From Streptomyces viridochromogenes DSM 40736 (GTDB taxonomy: Bacteria; Actinomycetota; Actinomycetes; Streptomycetales; Streptomycetaceae), in the NCBI RefSeq assembly GCF_000158955.1, contig NZ_GG657757.1, positions 437,164-501,163 of the forward strand: 64,000 nucleotides of DNA, written 5' to 3'. A program made the position numbers and the translations under genes. Positions 15,702 through 23,465 of the stretch are shown piece after piece. The notes under the pieces are model-generated. The model had not been told where the DNA came from. It did not search any database and saw nothing but the letters and a program-made list of their open reading frames with translations. The stretch's first letter is position 1, and each line of letters opens with the position of its first letter.

Positions 15702-17069
15702 GTGGCCACCACGTCCGCGTACAACCGCCATGCCAGGCCGCGTCCCCCTCGGCCCGGCCTGACGGCCCCCCGCGTCGTGGGGGCCGTGGCCCAGCTGCTG
15801 GTCGGTGCCGGAGCCCTGGCCGTCATCGGCCTCTGGTGGGCCGACACCACCTCCGTGGTCGGTCTTTCCGGGTGGCTGACCAACGCCGGCCGAGTCACCG
15901 GCCTGCTGGCGGGTTACGCGTGCGCGGTGCTGCTCGCGTCGATGTCCCGTCTTCCCGTCCTGGAGCGGGCCGTCGGCTCGGACCGCCTGGCCCGCTGGCA
16001 CGCGCTGGGCGGCCGGTACACCATCTCGCTGACGCTCGCCCATGTCCTGCTGATCACTCTCGGTTACGCGGCCGGCGACCACGCAGGCGTCGTGGATCAG
16101 GCCGCCACGTTCATCCGCACCTATCCGGACATGCTCGCGGCCACGGCCGGATTCGTGCTCCTGGTAGCCACCGGCGTCCTCTCGGCCCGCGCCGTGCGCC
16201 GCCGACTGAGCTACGAGACGTGGCACTACCTTCACTTCGCCACGTATCTGGCCGTCTTTCTGGCCTTCTTCCACCAGCTCTCCAACGGAGCCGACTTCGT
16301 GACGCACCGCCCCGCGCAGGCCGCCTGGTACGCGCTCTACACCGGCGTGGCCGCGTTGCTGGTGTGGTATCGCTTCCTCACCCCGGTGCGGCGGGGGCTG
16401 CGGCACCGGCTGGTCGTGACCGAGGTGCGGCCCGAGGCGCCCGGCGTGGTGTCCGTCTTCATGACGGGGCGGCATCTGGAGGGACTGGGCGCGGAGCCCG
16501 GTCAGTTCTTCCGCTGGCGTTTCCTCACCCGGGGGATGTGGTGGACTGCGAACCCCTATTCGCTTTCCGCGCCGCCCGGCCCGGGGCGCCTGCGGATCAC
16601 CGTGAAGGCCGTCGGCCGCCACAGCGAGGCCCTGGCCCGGCTGCGGCCGGGGACGCGGGTGTGGGCGGAGGGGCCGTACGGTGCCTTCACCGCGGCACGG
16701 CGTACGTCGCCCAAGGTGCTGCTGCTGGGCGGTGGCGTGGGGATCACCCCGTTGCGTGCCCTGTTCGAGACACTGCCCGGCGAGGTCACCCTGGTGTACC
16801 GGGCGCGCCGCCCTGAGGACGTGGCGCTGTGGCGGGAGCTCGACGCCATCGCCGCCCGGCGGGGCGCCACCGTGCACTACGTGGTCGACGAACCGGCCGA
16901 GCACTCCTCGCCCCTCACCGCCGGTGGACTCGCCGTCCTCGTGCCGGACATCGCCGAGCGCGACGTCTATCTGTGCGGACCACCCGGAATGACGTCCGCG
17001 GCCATACCCGCCCTGCGCCGGGCCGGAGTGCCGCGCCGCCGCATCCACCACGAGTCCTTCGCGTTCTGA
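15702..17069 (+). CDS. Ferric reductase-like transmembrane flavocytochrome with FNR domain
   Basis: The 455-residue protein has six predicted membrane segments in its first ~240 residues, with histidines suited to two b hemes (RWHALGGRYT, LAHVLL, ETWHYLHFATY, FFHQLSN). A ferredoxin-reductase-like FAD domain (FFRWRFL, NPYSLSAPP) and NADP-type domain (LLLGGGVGITPLRAL, VYLCGPPGMTSA) follow. It should move electrons from NAD(P)H through FAD and heme across the membrane. The GTG at 15702 was preferred because AGGAG lies just upstream; a longer in-frame start exists at 15645. It leads an operon with FMN-binding and ApbE genes, so the exported flavoprotein is the likely acceptor. Confidence 0.9.
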   Translation: MATTSAYNRHARPRPPRPGLTAPRVVGAVAQLLVGAGALAVIGLWWADTTSVVGLSGWLTNAGRVTGLLAGYACAVLLASMSRLPVLERAVGSDRLARWHALGGRYTISLTLAHVLLITLGYAAGDHAGVVDQAATFIRTYPDMLAATAGFVLLVATGVLSARAVRRRLSYETWHYLHFATYLAVFLAFFHQLSNGADFVTHRPAQAAWYALYTGVAALLVWYRFLTPVRRGLRHRLVVTEVRPEAPGVVSVFMTGRHLEGLGAEPGQFFRWRFLTRGMWWTANPYSLSAPPGPGRLRITVKAVGRHSEALARLRPGTRVWAEGPYGAFTAARRTSPKVLLLGGGVGITPLRALFETLPGEVTLVYRARRPEDVALWRELDAIAARRGATVHYVVDEPAEHSSPLTAGGLAVLVPDIAERDVYLCGPPGMTSAAIPALRRAGVPRRRIHHESFAF

Positions 17070-17099
17070 GACCGCCCGCGAGCTGAAAGGAACGGCCTC

Positions 17100-17564
17100 A
17101 TGGCCATGCGCCGCGCCGCCCTCCTGGCCACCTCCTCCGTCACGGGACTGGTCCTGCTGCTGTCCCTCAAACCGCACCACACCACGCCGTCCGCACCGGC
17201 CGGCACCGGCTCGGGTGCCGCGACGTCCTCGCCGACACCGGGCTCGGGCACCGGCCACTCCAGCGGGGCGAGCGGCGGCGCGGGGGCCACCGGCACCTTC
17301 ACCGGCGCCGTCGAGCAGACCCCCTACGGCCCGGTGCAGATCGCCGTCACTCTCTCCCACGGCGAATTGACCAAGGTCCGGGCGCTGCAGACCCCGAGCG
17401 GGGCGTCGCGCAGCCGGGCGATCTCCGGTTACGCCGTGCCCACCCTGACCAGGGAGGCGCTGGGCGCGCAGAGTGCGCACATTCAGGCCGTCTCCGGCGC
17501 CTCCTACACCAGCGAGGGCTACACGCAGTCCCTCCAGAGCGCCCTGGACAAGGCCGGTGCCTGA
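17100..17564 (+). CDS. Exported FMN-binding domain protein
   Basis: The 154-residue protein has an N-terminal hydrophobic signal or anchor (residues 7-23), a Gly/Ser/Thr-rich spacer to about 65, and an FMN_bind domain at 68-152. The flavinylation motif is SGASYTS (132-138), in which Thr137 is the expected site of covalent FMN attachment by ApbE. It lies between a membrane flavocytochrome and an apbE gene, so it probably receives electrons outside the membrane. AAAGGA lies about 8 bases upstream of the ATG. A second ATG two codons later would also serve. Confidence 0.9.
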   Translation: MAMRRAALLATSSVTGLVLLLSLKPHHTTPSAPAGTGSGAATSSPTPGSGTGHSSGASGGAGATGTFTGAVEQTPYGPVQIAVTLSHGELTKVRALQTPSGASRSRAISGYAVPTLTREALGAQSAHIQAVSGASYTSEGYTQSLQSALDKAGA

Positions 17565-17583
17565 CACACCCGAGGGGTACGAC

Positions 17584-18399
17584 GTGCCCGAGACCGCCAC
17601 GAGCGCCGAAGGACTCCGTGGGTTGCGCCACGTCGAGCACGCCATGGGCACGGTCTTCTCCTTCGACATCCGCGACGCCCCCACACGCGCCGTACGGCAC
17701 GCCCTCGACAGGGCCGTGGCATGGCTGCACCAGGTGGACGAGGTCTTCTCCACCTACCGTCCCGGCAGCCAGATCAGCCGCCTCTCACGCGGCGAGATCA
17801 CTCTCGCCGACTGCGACCGGGACGTCGCCGAAGTGCTGTGGCTCTGTGAGAACGCCGAGCGCCTCACCGACGGCTGGTTCAGCCGCGCCCCCGGCGGCCG
17901 CCTCGACCCCACCGGCCTGGTCAAAGGCTGGGCCATAGAGAGGGCCTCGGTGATTCTGGAGCGGGCCGGGGCGCGCAACACCTGTGTCAACGGCGGCGGC
18001 GACGTCCAGCTGCGCGGCGAGTGCGCCCCCGGCGTGCCCTGGCGCGTCGGCATCGCCTGTCCGGCCCGGCCCGGTCAGCTCTGCGCCCTCGTGACCGGCC
18101 GGGACCTTGCCGTGGCGACCTCCGGCACGGCCGAACGCGGCGCTCACATCCTCGACCCGCACACCGGCCGTCCGGCAGACTCGGGGCTGCTCTCGATCAC
18201 CCTGGTGGGCCGCCACCTCACCGACATCGACGTCTGCGCGACAGCCGCCTTCGCCATGGGTCCGCGCGCCCGCGCATGGGTCGAGTCCCTCCCCGGTGTC
18301 GAGGCCTTCGCAGTCACCTCCGACTCCCACACCTGGTGGACCCGGGGGTTCCCGGGCGTCGCAGGGTCCTCCTCCTCGTCCGTGACCTGGCCGGTCTGA
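17584..18399 (+). CDS. apbE: FAD:protein FMN transferase (ApbE)
   Basis: The 271-residue protein is ApbE-like: HAMGTVFSFDI near the start, LDPTGLVKGWAIERA for flavin binding, CVNGGGDVQLRG, and the C-terminal metal-site region SGTAERGAHILDPHTGRP. ApbE transfers FMN from FAD to a Thr of target proteins, here most likely the adjacent FMN-binding protein. The start GTG at 17584 follows GAGGGG by six bases; a GTG at 17557 overlapping the previous gene is an alternative. No lipobox or signal peptide is evident, so it may act in the cytoplasm before export. Confidence 0.9.
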   Translation: MPETATSAEGLRGLRHVEHAMGTVFSFDIRDAPTRAVRHALDRAVAWLHQVDEVFSTYRPGSQISRLSRGEITLADCDRDVAEVLWLCENAERLTDGWFSRAPGGRLDPTGLVKGWAIERASVILERAGARNTCVNGGGDVQLRGECAPGVPWRVGIACPARPGQLCALVTGRDLAVATSGTAERGAHILDPHTGRPADSGLLSITLVGRHLTDIDVCATAAFAMGPRARAWVESLPGVEAFAVTSDSHTWWTRGFPGVAGSSSSSVTWPV

Positions 18400-18520
18400 T
18401 CGAGGCCGAAGGTCCCCGTGGCGGTGCCCGCCCGGCGAGTGATGGAGATGCCGTTGGGCGAGCAACTGCCGTGTATTTGCTGAGAGTTCACGGCAGGCGC
18501 ACGGCACTGCGCACGCAGTC

Positions 18521-18555
18521 GTGTGCACGGTCGGTGGCTCACCGACCGCGCACAC
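18521..18555. terminator. Bidirectional terminator hairpin
   Basis: Arms 18521-18535 and 18541-18555 pair over 15 positions with a single A/C mismatch and a five-base GGCTC loop. It lies between the convergent apbE and hsp20 genes, where a two-way terminator is expected. There is no U-tract, which is normal in Streptomyces. Confidence 0.7.
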
Positions 18556-18582
18556 AGTTGTGGTGCGGGCGCCCACGGCCGC

Positions 18583-18996
18583 TCAGGCGTGTCGCACCGG
18601 GATGGCCCTGGTTCCCGTCCTCGCCTCCGGGACCGGGACCGTGATGGTCAGCACACCGTCCTTGTATTCCGCGGCCGCCTCGTCGCCCTTCGCTCCGGCG
18701 GGAAGCCGGACGGCACGGGCGAGGGTGCCGTAGCGGAACTCGGTGCGGTGCTTCTCCGTGGTCTGCTCGGTGCGCTCGGCGCGCAGCGTCAGCAGCCCGT
18801 CGTCGACGGTGATCTCGACGTCCTTGTCGGGGTCGACGCCCGGAAGTTCGGCCCGCACGACGTACGTGCCGTCCCCGAGGTGTTCCTCGATGCGGATGCC
18901 GTGCAGCCCGGGGGCGACGTGCGCCCCGGGAAGCCCCGTCTCCACCCAGCCGAACAGGTCGGGCCAGCCCGGCAGTCGCTCCAGCATGCTGCTCAT
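18583..18996 (-). CDS. Hsp20 family small heat shock protein
   Basis: The 137-residue protein has an alpha-crystallin domain at about 34-125 (IEEHLGDGTYVVRAELPGVD, then GVLTITVPVP), a short N-terminal arm and an IPV tail (AIPVRHA), the motif that docks between sHsp subunits. It is an ATP-independent holdase. AAGGAGGG is ideally placed before the ATG at 18996. Two exact stress boxes in tandem lie 53-88 bases upstream, reminiscent of the paired DosR boxes before mycobacterial hspX. It is therefore the best candidate for a strongly hypoxia- or stationary-induced gene in the window. Confidence 0.94.
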   Translation of the reverse strand: MSSMLERLPGWPDLFGWVETGLPGAHVAPGLHGIRIEEHLGDGTYVVRAELPGVDPDKDVEITVDDGLLTLRAERTEQTTEKHRTEFRYGTLARAVRLPAGAKGDEAAAEYKDGVLTITVPVPEARTGTRAIPVRHA

Positions 18997-19048
18997 ATCA
19001 CCCTCCTTTCTGCAATTCCAGCTTCACTCCTCGGAGTTCGTGGGAGAA

Positions 19049-19084
19049 GGGCCCAACGACCCCATTGGCAGGGCCGGTCGACCC
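19049..19084. promoter_or_regulatory. Tandem stress-regulon boxes upstream of hsp20
   Basis: GGGCCCAACGACCC (19049-19062) and GGGCCGGTCGACCC (19071-19084) both fit GGGnCn4GnCCC exactly. Their centres are 22 bases apart, two helical turns, so dimers bound to both would lie on the same DNA face. The hsp20 start is 53 bases downstream on the minus strand. Confidence 0.6.
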
Positions 19085-19192
19085 AGTTGTCGGGGGACGC
19101 TCACGGACGGGGCTGGGGTGTGGGCCGTCGGTCGTCCTCCTCCCCTGCGAGGTCGGGTTCGAGGACCGGACGGTGCCGGGGTCCGGGGAACT

Positions 19193-19469
19193 CGCGGCCT
19201 GGGCGAGGGTGGCATCGGGGTGGACGGTGACGGCCGGGGAGGTCATCAGATCGGCCGCGGCGACCGCCTGCGCCTTCCGGAGGCCTGTCGGAGGCCGGGC
19301 CCGCGGCCCCCGGCCGGAGGCACTGTCGCGGAACTCCTGTCGACGACGGGCAGTGCGCTGATCCGCCGCTCTTCCACGGTCCGCACGATCTCCTTGAAGG
19401 CCCCCCGGCGGCCAGAGCGACGACGGTGCGGGTCATCACGTCGCTCACGGTGTACACGGGTCCGTGCAT
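19193..19469 (-). pseudogene. Decayed CBS-domain protein gene
   Basis: The start MHGPVYTVSDVMTRTVVALA is a normal CBS-protein beginning. A frameshift in the GGGGGG run near 19400 is then needed to continue as AFKEIVRTVEERRISALPVV. After VVD a deletion has removed the GVVSEADLL region. The linker EFRDSASGRGP appears in a third frame, and AADLMTSPAVTVHPDATLAQ of the second CBS follows before similarity ends. The second CBS and any BON domain are missing. It lies between hsp20 and an intact CBS-BON gene, suggesting a former tandem pair. Several independent lesions make sequencing error an unlikely explanation. Confidence 0.75.
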
Positions 19470-19539
19470 GGCGTCCTCCCACCTGCGTGGCAAGGCCTCG
19501 CGGCACTTCCCGGCTCACTCCTGAATGCAGTGAGGTCAT

Positions 19540-19553
19540 GGGCCGAACGGCCC
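19540..19553. promoter_or_regulatory. Predicted stress-regulon box
   Basis: GGGCCGAACGGCCC is a symmetric, exact match to the consensus, 71 bases upstream of the decayed CBS gene. Confidence 0.5.
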
Positions 19554-19635
19554 CTGATCGTCCGCGAAGCATCAGCAGCCGGGCCTCCGCTTCCGTGAGC
19601 AACGCCCACAGCTCGCCCTCCTCTCGCCGCACCAG

Positions 19636-19649
19636 GGCCCGAAGGTCCC
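19636..19649. promoter_or_regulatory. Predicted stress-regulon box
   Basis: GGCCCGAAGGTCCC differs from GGGCCGAAGGTCCC at one fixed position. It is about 150 bases upstream of the intact CBS-BON gene. Confidence 0.4.
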
Positions 19650-19799
19650 GTCGATCGAGGACGTACGGCCCTCTCGTTCTGCACCAAGGCCCCCAGCACA
19701 CGGCCACGTCCGGGGCGCAGGCTGAAGGTGAGAAGCCATGCGGAGGACCGCCGAGCCAACGCGCGCAGCGGTCGGTCGCGGACCGAAGGGAGGCGTGTC

Positions 19800-20471
19800 A
19801 TGCAGCACCGCACGATCGGAGAACTCATGACGCGTCCCGTCGTACGGGTACGACGGGACACGCCGTTCAAGGGGGTCGCCGGACTGCTGGCCGACCACGA
19901 TGTGACCGCTCTGCCCGTGGTCGACGAACTCGATCACCCGATAGGGGTGGTCTCGGAAGCCGACCTGCTCCGCACGATCGCGGCGCGACCCGACCCCAAC
20001 GGCTTGTCTCTGCCCCCGGCCCCGGTGGACGGAACCCTCTCGGCGGACGGGACCACGGCCGGAGAGCTGATGACGGCTCCCGCGGTCTGCGCCCGCCCGG
20101 AGTGGACAGTCGTCGAGGCGGCTCGTCTCATGGACGTCGAAGGCGTCAAACGACTCCCCGTCGTCGACGAGGCGGGCACGCTGATCGGCATCGTGAGCCG
20201 CGGCGATCTCCTGCGGGTCTTCCTGCGCCGGGACGAGGCGCTAAGCGACGAGATCACCCGTGACGTCCTCACCAAAACCCTCGGTCTCGCCCCGAGGGAC
20301 GTTGCGGTCGACGTGCACGAGGGCCGGGTGACTCTCAAGGGCCGTGTGGAGACCGGCCGACTCGTCCCCGTCATCGAGCGGCTGTGCCGCGGCGTCGACG
20401 GCGTGGTGTCCGTGGAAGCGGATCTGACCAGCCGCTTCGACGAGTCGCCGAGGCCTGCTCCCACCGGCTGA
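19800..20471 (+). CDS. CBS-pair and BON domain protein
   Basis: The 223-residue protein parallels that at 7688-8419: CBS 1 at about 5-62 (IGELMTRPVVRV, then DVTALPVVDELDHPIGVVSE), CBS 2 at about 80-140 (AGELMTAPAVCA, then GVKRLPVVDEAGTLIGIVSR), and a BON domain at about 150-215 (VAVDVHEGRVTLKGRVETG). GAAGGGAGG lies about 7 bases before the ATG. An in-frame start 24 codons upstream is possible but has no site. Adenine-nucleotide binding by the CBS pair is known for the family; the target is unknown. Confidence 0.92.
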   Translation: MQHRTIGELMTRPVVRVRRDTPFKGVAGLLADHDVTALPVVDELDHPIGVVSEADLLRTIAARPDPNGLSLPPAPVDGTLSADGTTAGELMTAPAVCARPEWTVVEAARLMDVEGVKRLPVVDEAGTLIGIVSRGDLLRVFLRRDEALSDEITRDVLTKTLGLAPRDVAVDVHEGRVTLKGRVETGRLVPVIERLCRGVDGVVSVEADLTSRFDESPRPAPTG

Positions 20472-20554
20472 ACCGCGCCGGCTTCTGCTTGCCCGGCCCT
20501 GGTCGTTGTCGGCCTCGCCGGTCACCGGGACGACAGTCGACGGACAGGTGATCC

Positions 20555-20953
20555 TCATGGGGCGGACCCGAGCTCCCGCGCGTCTTCGCAGTCCTCGGCG
20601 GTCCACTCCGTGCGTCGGGAGCGGGCGAGAGCCTGTCGGCCGAGTGCCACGGCGGTGAATCCCAATGGGATGGCCACGACTGCTCCCACCATCCCGTTGC
20701 CGGTTCCGGGGCCCCCGCTGGAGGTGGCCAGATGCAGGGCCGCCAGGGCCGTGCCGGTCAGGCCGACCGCCATGGCCGCCATGGCGCCGGTGCGCGCGTT
20801 GCCGGTGCGGATACGGCCGGCGACGCGGGCCAGGGCCAGCCAGCCGAGGGCCACGCCGGCCAGGCCTACGCACAGGGCCAGGACGGCCCCCGTCCGCCCG
20901 TCGCCGATGGCCCCGCCCTCGGCTGCCACCATCAGAACATCTGTTGCGCTCAT
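20555..20953 (-). CDS. Small membrane protein, DUF6223-like
   Basis: The 132-residue protein has three hydrophobic segments (about 19-40, 53-72 and 86-105) separated by Gly-rich GNARTGAM and GTGNGMVGAV repeats, then a basic C-terminus. The pattern matches small Streptomyces membrane proteins classed as DUF6223. GAGGAGAG precedes the ATG at 20951-20953. An upstream in-frame extension of over 70 residues is Arg/Pro-rich and unlikely. No function is known. It is divergent from the histidine kinase gene at 21184. Confidence 0.7.
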   Translation of the reverse strand: MSATDVLMVAAEGGAIGDGRTGAVLALCVGLAGVALGWLALARVAGRIRTGNARTGAMAAMAVGLTGTALAALHLATSSGGPGTGNGMVGAVVAIPLGFTAVALGRQALARSRRTEWTAEDCEDARELGSAP

Positions 20954-21183
20954 GCCACTCTCCTCGTTCTCGCGCGGGGAAGCCGCGGTGTCGTGGGGCC
21001 TTGAGCGTGCCTGCCGACCGCGCCGGTGGTCGTCCGGCGGGCGCGGTCTTCTCGGACTGCCGCCGGCACGGCAGTTGACTGCTGCGCGTGCGGCAGGCGT
21101 CGGTCGAGTACCGCGGGTGCGGTAGCCGGTCGTTCGTCCGTGGGCGGGACTCGCCCGCAGCGGCGTCCGGCTAGGGTGCACGC

Positions 21184-22311
21184 ATGGACACAGGGCGTTT
21201 CCGTGTCCCGGCCGGTGTCATGGACTTGGCGATCGCCGTCGGCGTGGCGGCGCTGCTGCTGGGCACGGGGTTGTCCGGGCAGCACCCGGCCGGGGAGCGC
21301 GAGTTGGTCGGCGCTGTGCTGATGGCGGCGGGCGGTCTGGCGCTGGTCGCGCGTCGGAGGGCCCCGATTGCCGTGCTGGCTGTCACCGGCCTGTGCGCGG
21401 TGGGGTACGAGGCGGCGGGTTTTGAAGTGCTCGCGGTCTCGTATCTGGTCGCGGTGTACGGCGCGGTGCGGGTCGGGCACCGTGCCCTGACGGTGGCGGC
21501 ATCCGTGTCCCTGCTCGTCGTCCTCCCCCTCACGGCGCCGGCCTTCCGCGAGGGGCCGGCGCGCGAGGCGTTCACGCAGGCCCGGAACGTACTGGAGATC
21601 GCCTGGCTGATCGCCGCCTTCGCCGCCGGGGAAGCGCTGCGGCAGGCCGAGCGGCGGGCGGACGAAGCCGAACGCACCCGGGAGGAGACCGCTCGGCGCC
21701 GCGCCGACGAGGAGCGGCTGCACATCGCGCGGGAGCTGCACGATTCCCTCACCCACCAGATCTCGATCATCAAGGTGCAGTCCGAGGTCGCCGTCCACCT
21801 CGCTCGCAGGCGCGGCGAGCAGGTGCCCGAGACGCTCCTGGCGATCCGGAAGGCCGGACGGGAGGCGACCCGGGAGCTGCGCGCGACTCTGGAAGCCCTG
21901 CGCGACGACGACACGGCGCCGCCGCAGGGCCTGGAGCACGTAAGGGAGCTCGTGGAGCGCGCCCGGTCGATGGGCCTGGACACGACGCTGACGATCGAAG
22001 GGCAACGGCATGACGTGCCGGCCGCGGTGGGCCGGACCGCCTACCGCATCGTCCAGGAGGCGCTGACCAACACGGCCCGGCACGCCTGCGCCACCACCGC
22101 GGCGGTCCGCATCGAGTACCGGCCCGACACCCTTGCCGTCCTGGTGGAAGACGACGGCGAGGCCACTCCCGACGACGCCCCTGCCCCCGGCCTCGGGCTG
22201 CTCGGCATGCGCGAACGGGTCACCGCCCTCGGAGGCCGGCTACGTGCGCTGCCGCGCGCCGAACACGGTTTCATCGTCCAGGCCGAACTCCCTGTGGAAC
22301 GAGCATCATGA
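21184..22311 (+). CDS. Sensor histidine kinase, HisKA_3 (NarL-partner) type
   Basis: The 375-residue protein has four or five membrane helices in its first 150 residues, then a coiled-coil linker rich in Glu/Arg (about 150-178), the HisKA_3 box HIARELHDSLTHQISII (His186) and a HATPase_c domain (YRIVQEALTNTARHA, then GLGLLGMRERV). This is the DesK-like class with membrane-embedded sensing and no extracytoplasmic domain. The stop overlaps the regulator start by four bases (ATGA). The ligand is unknown. Confidence 0.93.
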   Translation: MDTGRFRVPAGVMDLAIAVGVAALLLGTGLSGQHPAGERELVGAVLMAAGGLALVARRRAPIAVLAVTGLCAVGYEAAGFEVLAVSYLVAVYGAVRVGHRALTVAASVSLLVVLPLTAPAFREGPAREAFTQARNVLEIAWLIAAFAAGEALRQAERRADEAERTREETARRRADEERLHIARELHDSLTHQISIIKVQSEVAVHLARRRGEQVPETLLAIRKAGREATRELRATLEALRDDDTAPPQGLEHVRELVERARSMGLDTTLTIEGQRHDVPAAVGRTAYRIVQEALTNTARHACATTAAVRIEYRPDTLAVLVEDDGEATPDDAPAPGLGLLGMRERVTALGGRLRALPRAEHGFIVQAELPVERAS

Positions 22312-22967
22312 TCCGTGTCCTGCTGGTCGACGACCAGCCACTCATCCGCAGCGGCTTCCGCGCGCTGCTCGATCTGGAGGACGACGTCGAGGTGGTGGCC
22401 GAAGCCGCCGACGGCGAAGAGGGGTTGGCGCTCGTCAGGGAGCAGCGGCCCAACGTCGCGCTCATCGACATCCGCATGCCCGTCATGGACGGCATCGAGG
22501 CGACTCGGCGCATCGCCGCGGACCCGTCCCTGGCCGGCGTGCATGTCGTCATGCTGACCAACTACGGCATGGACGAGTACGTCTTCGAAGCGCTACGCGC
22601 CGGCGCCGCCGGGTTCCTGGTCAAGGACATCGTGCCGGAGGACCTCCTGCACGCCGTACGGGTGGCCGCCCGAGGCGAGGCTCTGCTCGCCCCGTCCATC
22701 ACCCGCAAACTGATCCACCGGTACGTCACGCAGCCGCCCCCCACCACCAGTGCCGCACTGGAGGAGCTGACCAGCCGCGAACGGGAAGCCGTCGCCCTGG
22801 CCGCACGAGGCCTGTCCAACGACCAGATCGCCGGCCACATGGTGATCAGTCCGATGACTGCGAAGACCCACATCAACCGTGCCATGACGAAACTACACGC
22901 CCACGACCGGGCCCAACTCGTGGTCCTCGCCTACGAATCCGGCCTGGTCACCCCGCGCAGCAGTTGA
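22308..22967 (+). CDS. NarL/LuxR-family response regulator
   Basis: The 219-residue protein has a receiver domain (acidic DD at 8-9, phospho-acceptor D54 in ALIDIRMPVMDG, Lys106 in LVKDI) and a LuxR-type helix-turn-helix at about 150-212 (LTSREREAVALAARGLSNDQ, then MTAKTHINRAMTKL). It is cotranscribed with the preceding kinase. It sits near the stress island, but its DNA-binding helix and the kinase's architecture are of the common DesR type, and I do not identify it as DosR/OsdR. Confidence 0.94.
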   Translation: MIRVLLVDDQPLIRSGFRALLDLEDDVEVVAEAADGEEGLALVREQRPNVALIDIRMPVMDGIEATRRIAADPSLAGVHVVMLTNYGMDEYVFEALRAGAAGFLVKDIVPEDLLHAVRVAARGEALLAPSITRKLIHRYVTQPPPTTSAALEELTSREREAVALAARGLSNDQIAGHMVISPMTAKTHINRAMTKLHAHDRAQLVVLAYESGLVTPRSS

Positions 22968-23072
22968 CAGCCGGTCACGGCCGCGCTGCGGCGAGAGGGA
23001 TGGCGGATCCGGCGATCGCTCCGATCACCGCCGGCCCGGCACCGGCGAAGACACCCTGCACCACCACCTGGT

Positions 23073-23465
23073 TCAGGGCCGACGAGCGGGCTGGAACAGT
23101 TCGATGAGGTTGCCCGACGGGTCGGCCAGCAGGATCTGGCGACCGCCGGGGCCGGAGACGGCCTCGCTGCGGAAGGAGAGACCGGCGCCGCGCAGCCGGG
23201 CGATCTCGGCATCGAGGTCGTCACAGGTGAGGTGGATGCGGTTGCCACCCGCGACGGCGGCCTCCTTCGGGGTGGCCCTGGCGCCCGAGCTCGCCGCGCC
23301 CGACAGCAACAGCCGGAGCCGACCACGCACCACGTCGGCGAAAGCGGGGGCCGCACTGGAGTGCAACGTGAACCCGAGGTGGGTGGTGTAGAAGTCGATG
23401 GCGGCCTGCACGTCATCGACGAGGTAGCGCACGCTGACGTATTCGTCTTCGTCGTGAGTGGTCAT
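23073..23465 (-). CDS. VOC (glyoxalase/bleomycin-resistance) family protein
   Basis: The 130-residue protein has the beta-alpha-beta-beta-beta pattern of the vicinal oxygen chelate fold: VSVRYLVDDVQAAIDFYTTH near the start, NRIHLTCDDLDAEIARLR at about 75-92 and LLADPSGNLIELFQ near the end, with Glu positioned as a C-terminal metal ligand. Its ATG overlaps the stop of the ArsR-phosphatase fusion (ATGA), so it is translationally coupled. VOC proteins often accompany arsenic genes, but the Cys pair typical of ArsI C-As lyases is not seen, so the substrate is open. Confidence 0.88.
   Translation of the reverse strand: MTTHDEDEYVSVRYLVDDVQAAIDFYTTHLGFTLHSSAAPAFADVVRGRLRLLLSGAASSGARATPKEAAVAGGNRIHLTCDDLDAEIARLRGAGLSFRSEAVSGPGGRQILLADPSGNLIELFQPARRP

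Larger units (their letters stand above)
19470..19799. other. Region between decayed and intact CBS genes
   Basis: About 330 bases. It contains stress boxes at 19540-19553 and 19636-19649. On the minus strand a GC3-rich open stretch (about 19570-19680) would encode VLDRRDLRALVRREEGELWA and following residues, but it has no clear start, ribosome site or family that I recognise. It may be a further gene remnant. Confidence 0.4.

Noticed and set aside
15636..17753. 705-codon antisense frame over the flavocytochrome operon
   Set aside because: Composition is that of a GC-rich shadow; three well-supported genes lie on the other strand.
21184..22967. NarL-type kinase-regulator pair as the missing OsdRK/DosRS
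   Set aside because: The kinase has membrane-embedded sensing and no GAF domains, and the regulator is of the common DesR type; nothing ties it to the palindromic boxes.
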